64,000 nucleotides of DNA from Lycocorax pyrrhopterus obiensis (taxonomy: Eukaryota; Chordata; Aves; Passeriformes; Paradisaeidae), in the NCBI GenBank assembly GCA_014706295.1, contig JACSVZ010000038.1:1364001-1428000 (forward strand), read 5' to 3'. Shown here piece by piece: positions 63,416 through 64,000 of the stretch. Position 1 is the first letter of the stretch. The number at the start of each line of letters is the position of its first letter. A model generated the notes under the pieces. It was given only the letters and a program-made list of their open reading frames with translations. It did not search any database and was not told the origin of the DNA. The translations under genes and the position numbers were made by a program.

Positions 63416-63544
63416 CGGTGCTGATGCGCGTCCGGTGACGCGGCGAGGCCGCTGGGCGGCGCCCCGGGCGCACCGGCGGGGCGGACCGGGCGCACCGGGC
63501 GGAGCGGGCGCAGCGGGAGGCGGCGGCGGCGGCGGCGCGGCGGG
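63416..63544 (+). promoter_or_regulatory. MAST3 CpG-rich 5'UTR/promoter with (GGC)n tract
   Basis: Almost pure C/G with dense CpG (GCACCGGGCGGAGCGGGCGC) ending in GGCGGCGGCGGCGGCGCGGC just before the ATG. The start site is not visible. The GGC run (about 63,521-63,540) is in the probable 5'UTR. Confidence 0.55.
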
Positions 63545-63583
63545 ATGGACGAGCCCAGCATCCTGCGGCGCCGGGGCCTCCAG
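63545..63583 (+). CDS. MAST3: MAST3, first coding exon (partial gene)
   Basis: ATG at 63545 gives MDEPSILRRRGLQ and then a canonical donor GTGAGC at 63584. Human MAST3 begins MDESSLLRRRGLQ, so 11 of 13 residues agree, and its position next to IL12RB1 is the human order. Role: microtubule-associated serine/threonine kinase with a PDZ domain; only the N-terminus is in the window and the kinase part lies beyond it. The exon is short, so identification rests on the peptide plus synteny. Confidence 0.85.
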
Positions 63584-63689
63584 GTGAGCACCGGGCACGG
63601 GCAGCGGGCACCGGCACCGCAGCCCGGCGAGGCGGGGGCGGGAGGGAGCGCCGGGAGCCCGCTCCCGGTGAGCCCGGGCTGGGGGTGCT

Positions 63690-64000
63690 CGGGGTGCAGG
63701 TCTGCAAGGGGTGGGCGCTGCGGGGGCGCGGGGGGCGGGCGCTGTGGGTGAGAGGTGGGTGCTGTGAGTGAGAGGTGGGTGCTCCGGGTGGGAGGTGGGT
63801 GTTCGGGGTGAGCGGTGGGTGTTCCGGATGCGGGGCTGCGAGGGGTAGGTGCTGTAAGTTGAGAGGTGGGTGCTCCGGGGGTGGGTGCTGTAGGTGAGCA
63901 GTGGGTGCTCTGGGTGCGTGTGAAGTGGGTGCTGCGTGTGCAAGAGGTGGGTGCTGCGGGTGAGAGGGGGGTGCTCTGCGTGTGCAAGAGGTGGGTGCTG
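63690..64000. repeat. GT/GG-rich tandem repeat in MAST3 intron 1, runs off the window
   Basis: Roughly 20-30-bp degenerate units based on GTGAGAGGTGGGTGCTCCGG recur from about 63,690 to the last base. Many units contain GGTGAG-like steps, which resemble donor sites. Confidence 0.85.

Overview
The window is vertebrate nuclear DNA, almost certainly from a bird. It has intron-split genes with GT-AG junctions, CR1 LINE fragments in both orientations (the dominant avian retroposon), high GC with many minisatellites, and a gene set that in human maps to 19p13.2 (ARHGEF18, PEX11G) and 19p13.11 (ARRDC2, IL12RB1, MAST3). From memory, these regions lie together on bird microchromosome 28. There are no bacterial, plasmid or viral genes. 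All gene calls come from reading exons and splice sites by eye and comparing with remembered protein families; no database search was run.

Layout. (1) 1-20,400, plus strand: the 3' part of ARHGEF18 (p114RhoGEF), 18 coding exons from 402 to the stop at 15,640, then a long probable 3'UTR. (2) 20,400-25,380: intergenic, one CR1. (3) 25,380-28,642, minus strand: an intact 589-codon BTB-BACK-Kelch gene of the ENC family, best called ENC3, with a GC-rich, repeat-rich 5' region and a CCAAT/GC-box promoter near 29.4 kb. (4) 31,894-33,827, minus strand: PEX11G in five exons, with a promoter carrying two RFX-type X-boxes. (5) 34-43 kb: gene-poor, with CR1 pieces, one isolated alpha-arrestin first exon (38,001-38,256) followed by a 41-bp minisatellite, and a G-rich 33-bp minisatellite. 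(6) 43,152-46,429, plus strand: complete ARRDC2 in eight exons. (7) 47.7-56.5 kb: no gene recognised. (8) 57,048-61,182, minus strand: complete IL12RB1 in fifteen exons. (9) 62.05-63.41 kb: a long degenerate TGCC-type array, then the CpG-rich 5'UTR and first coding exon of MAST3 (63,545-63,583, plus strand), whose first intron runs off the end through another tandem repeat.

The genes do not form one pathway. They are a RhoA activator at junctions and cortex, a Kelch adaptor, a peroxisome membrane protein, an arrestin-like ubiquitin-ligase adaptor, an interleukin-12/23 receptor chain and a microtubule-associated kinase. The most unusual points are the lone alpha-arrestin exon without a visible remainder, a tandem array in PEX11G intron 1 whose units repeat the authentic 5' splice site, a YxxQ tyrosine motif in the IL12RB1 tail, the 1.4-kb array abutting MAST3, and X-boxes typical of ciliary promoters beside PEX11G with no ciliary gene visible.
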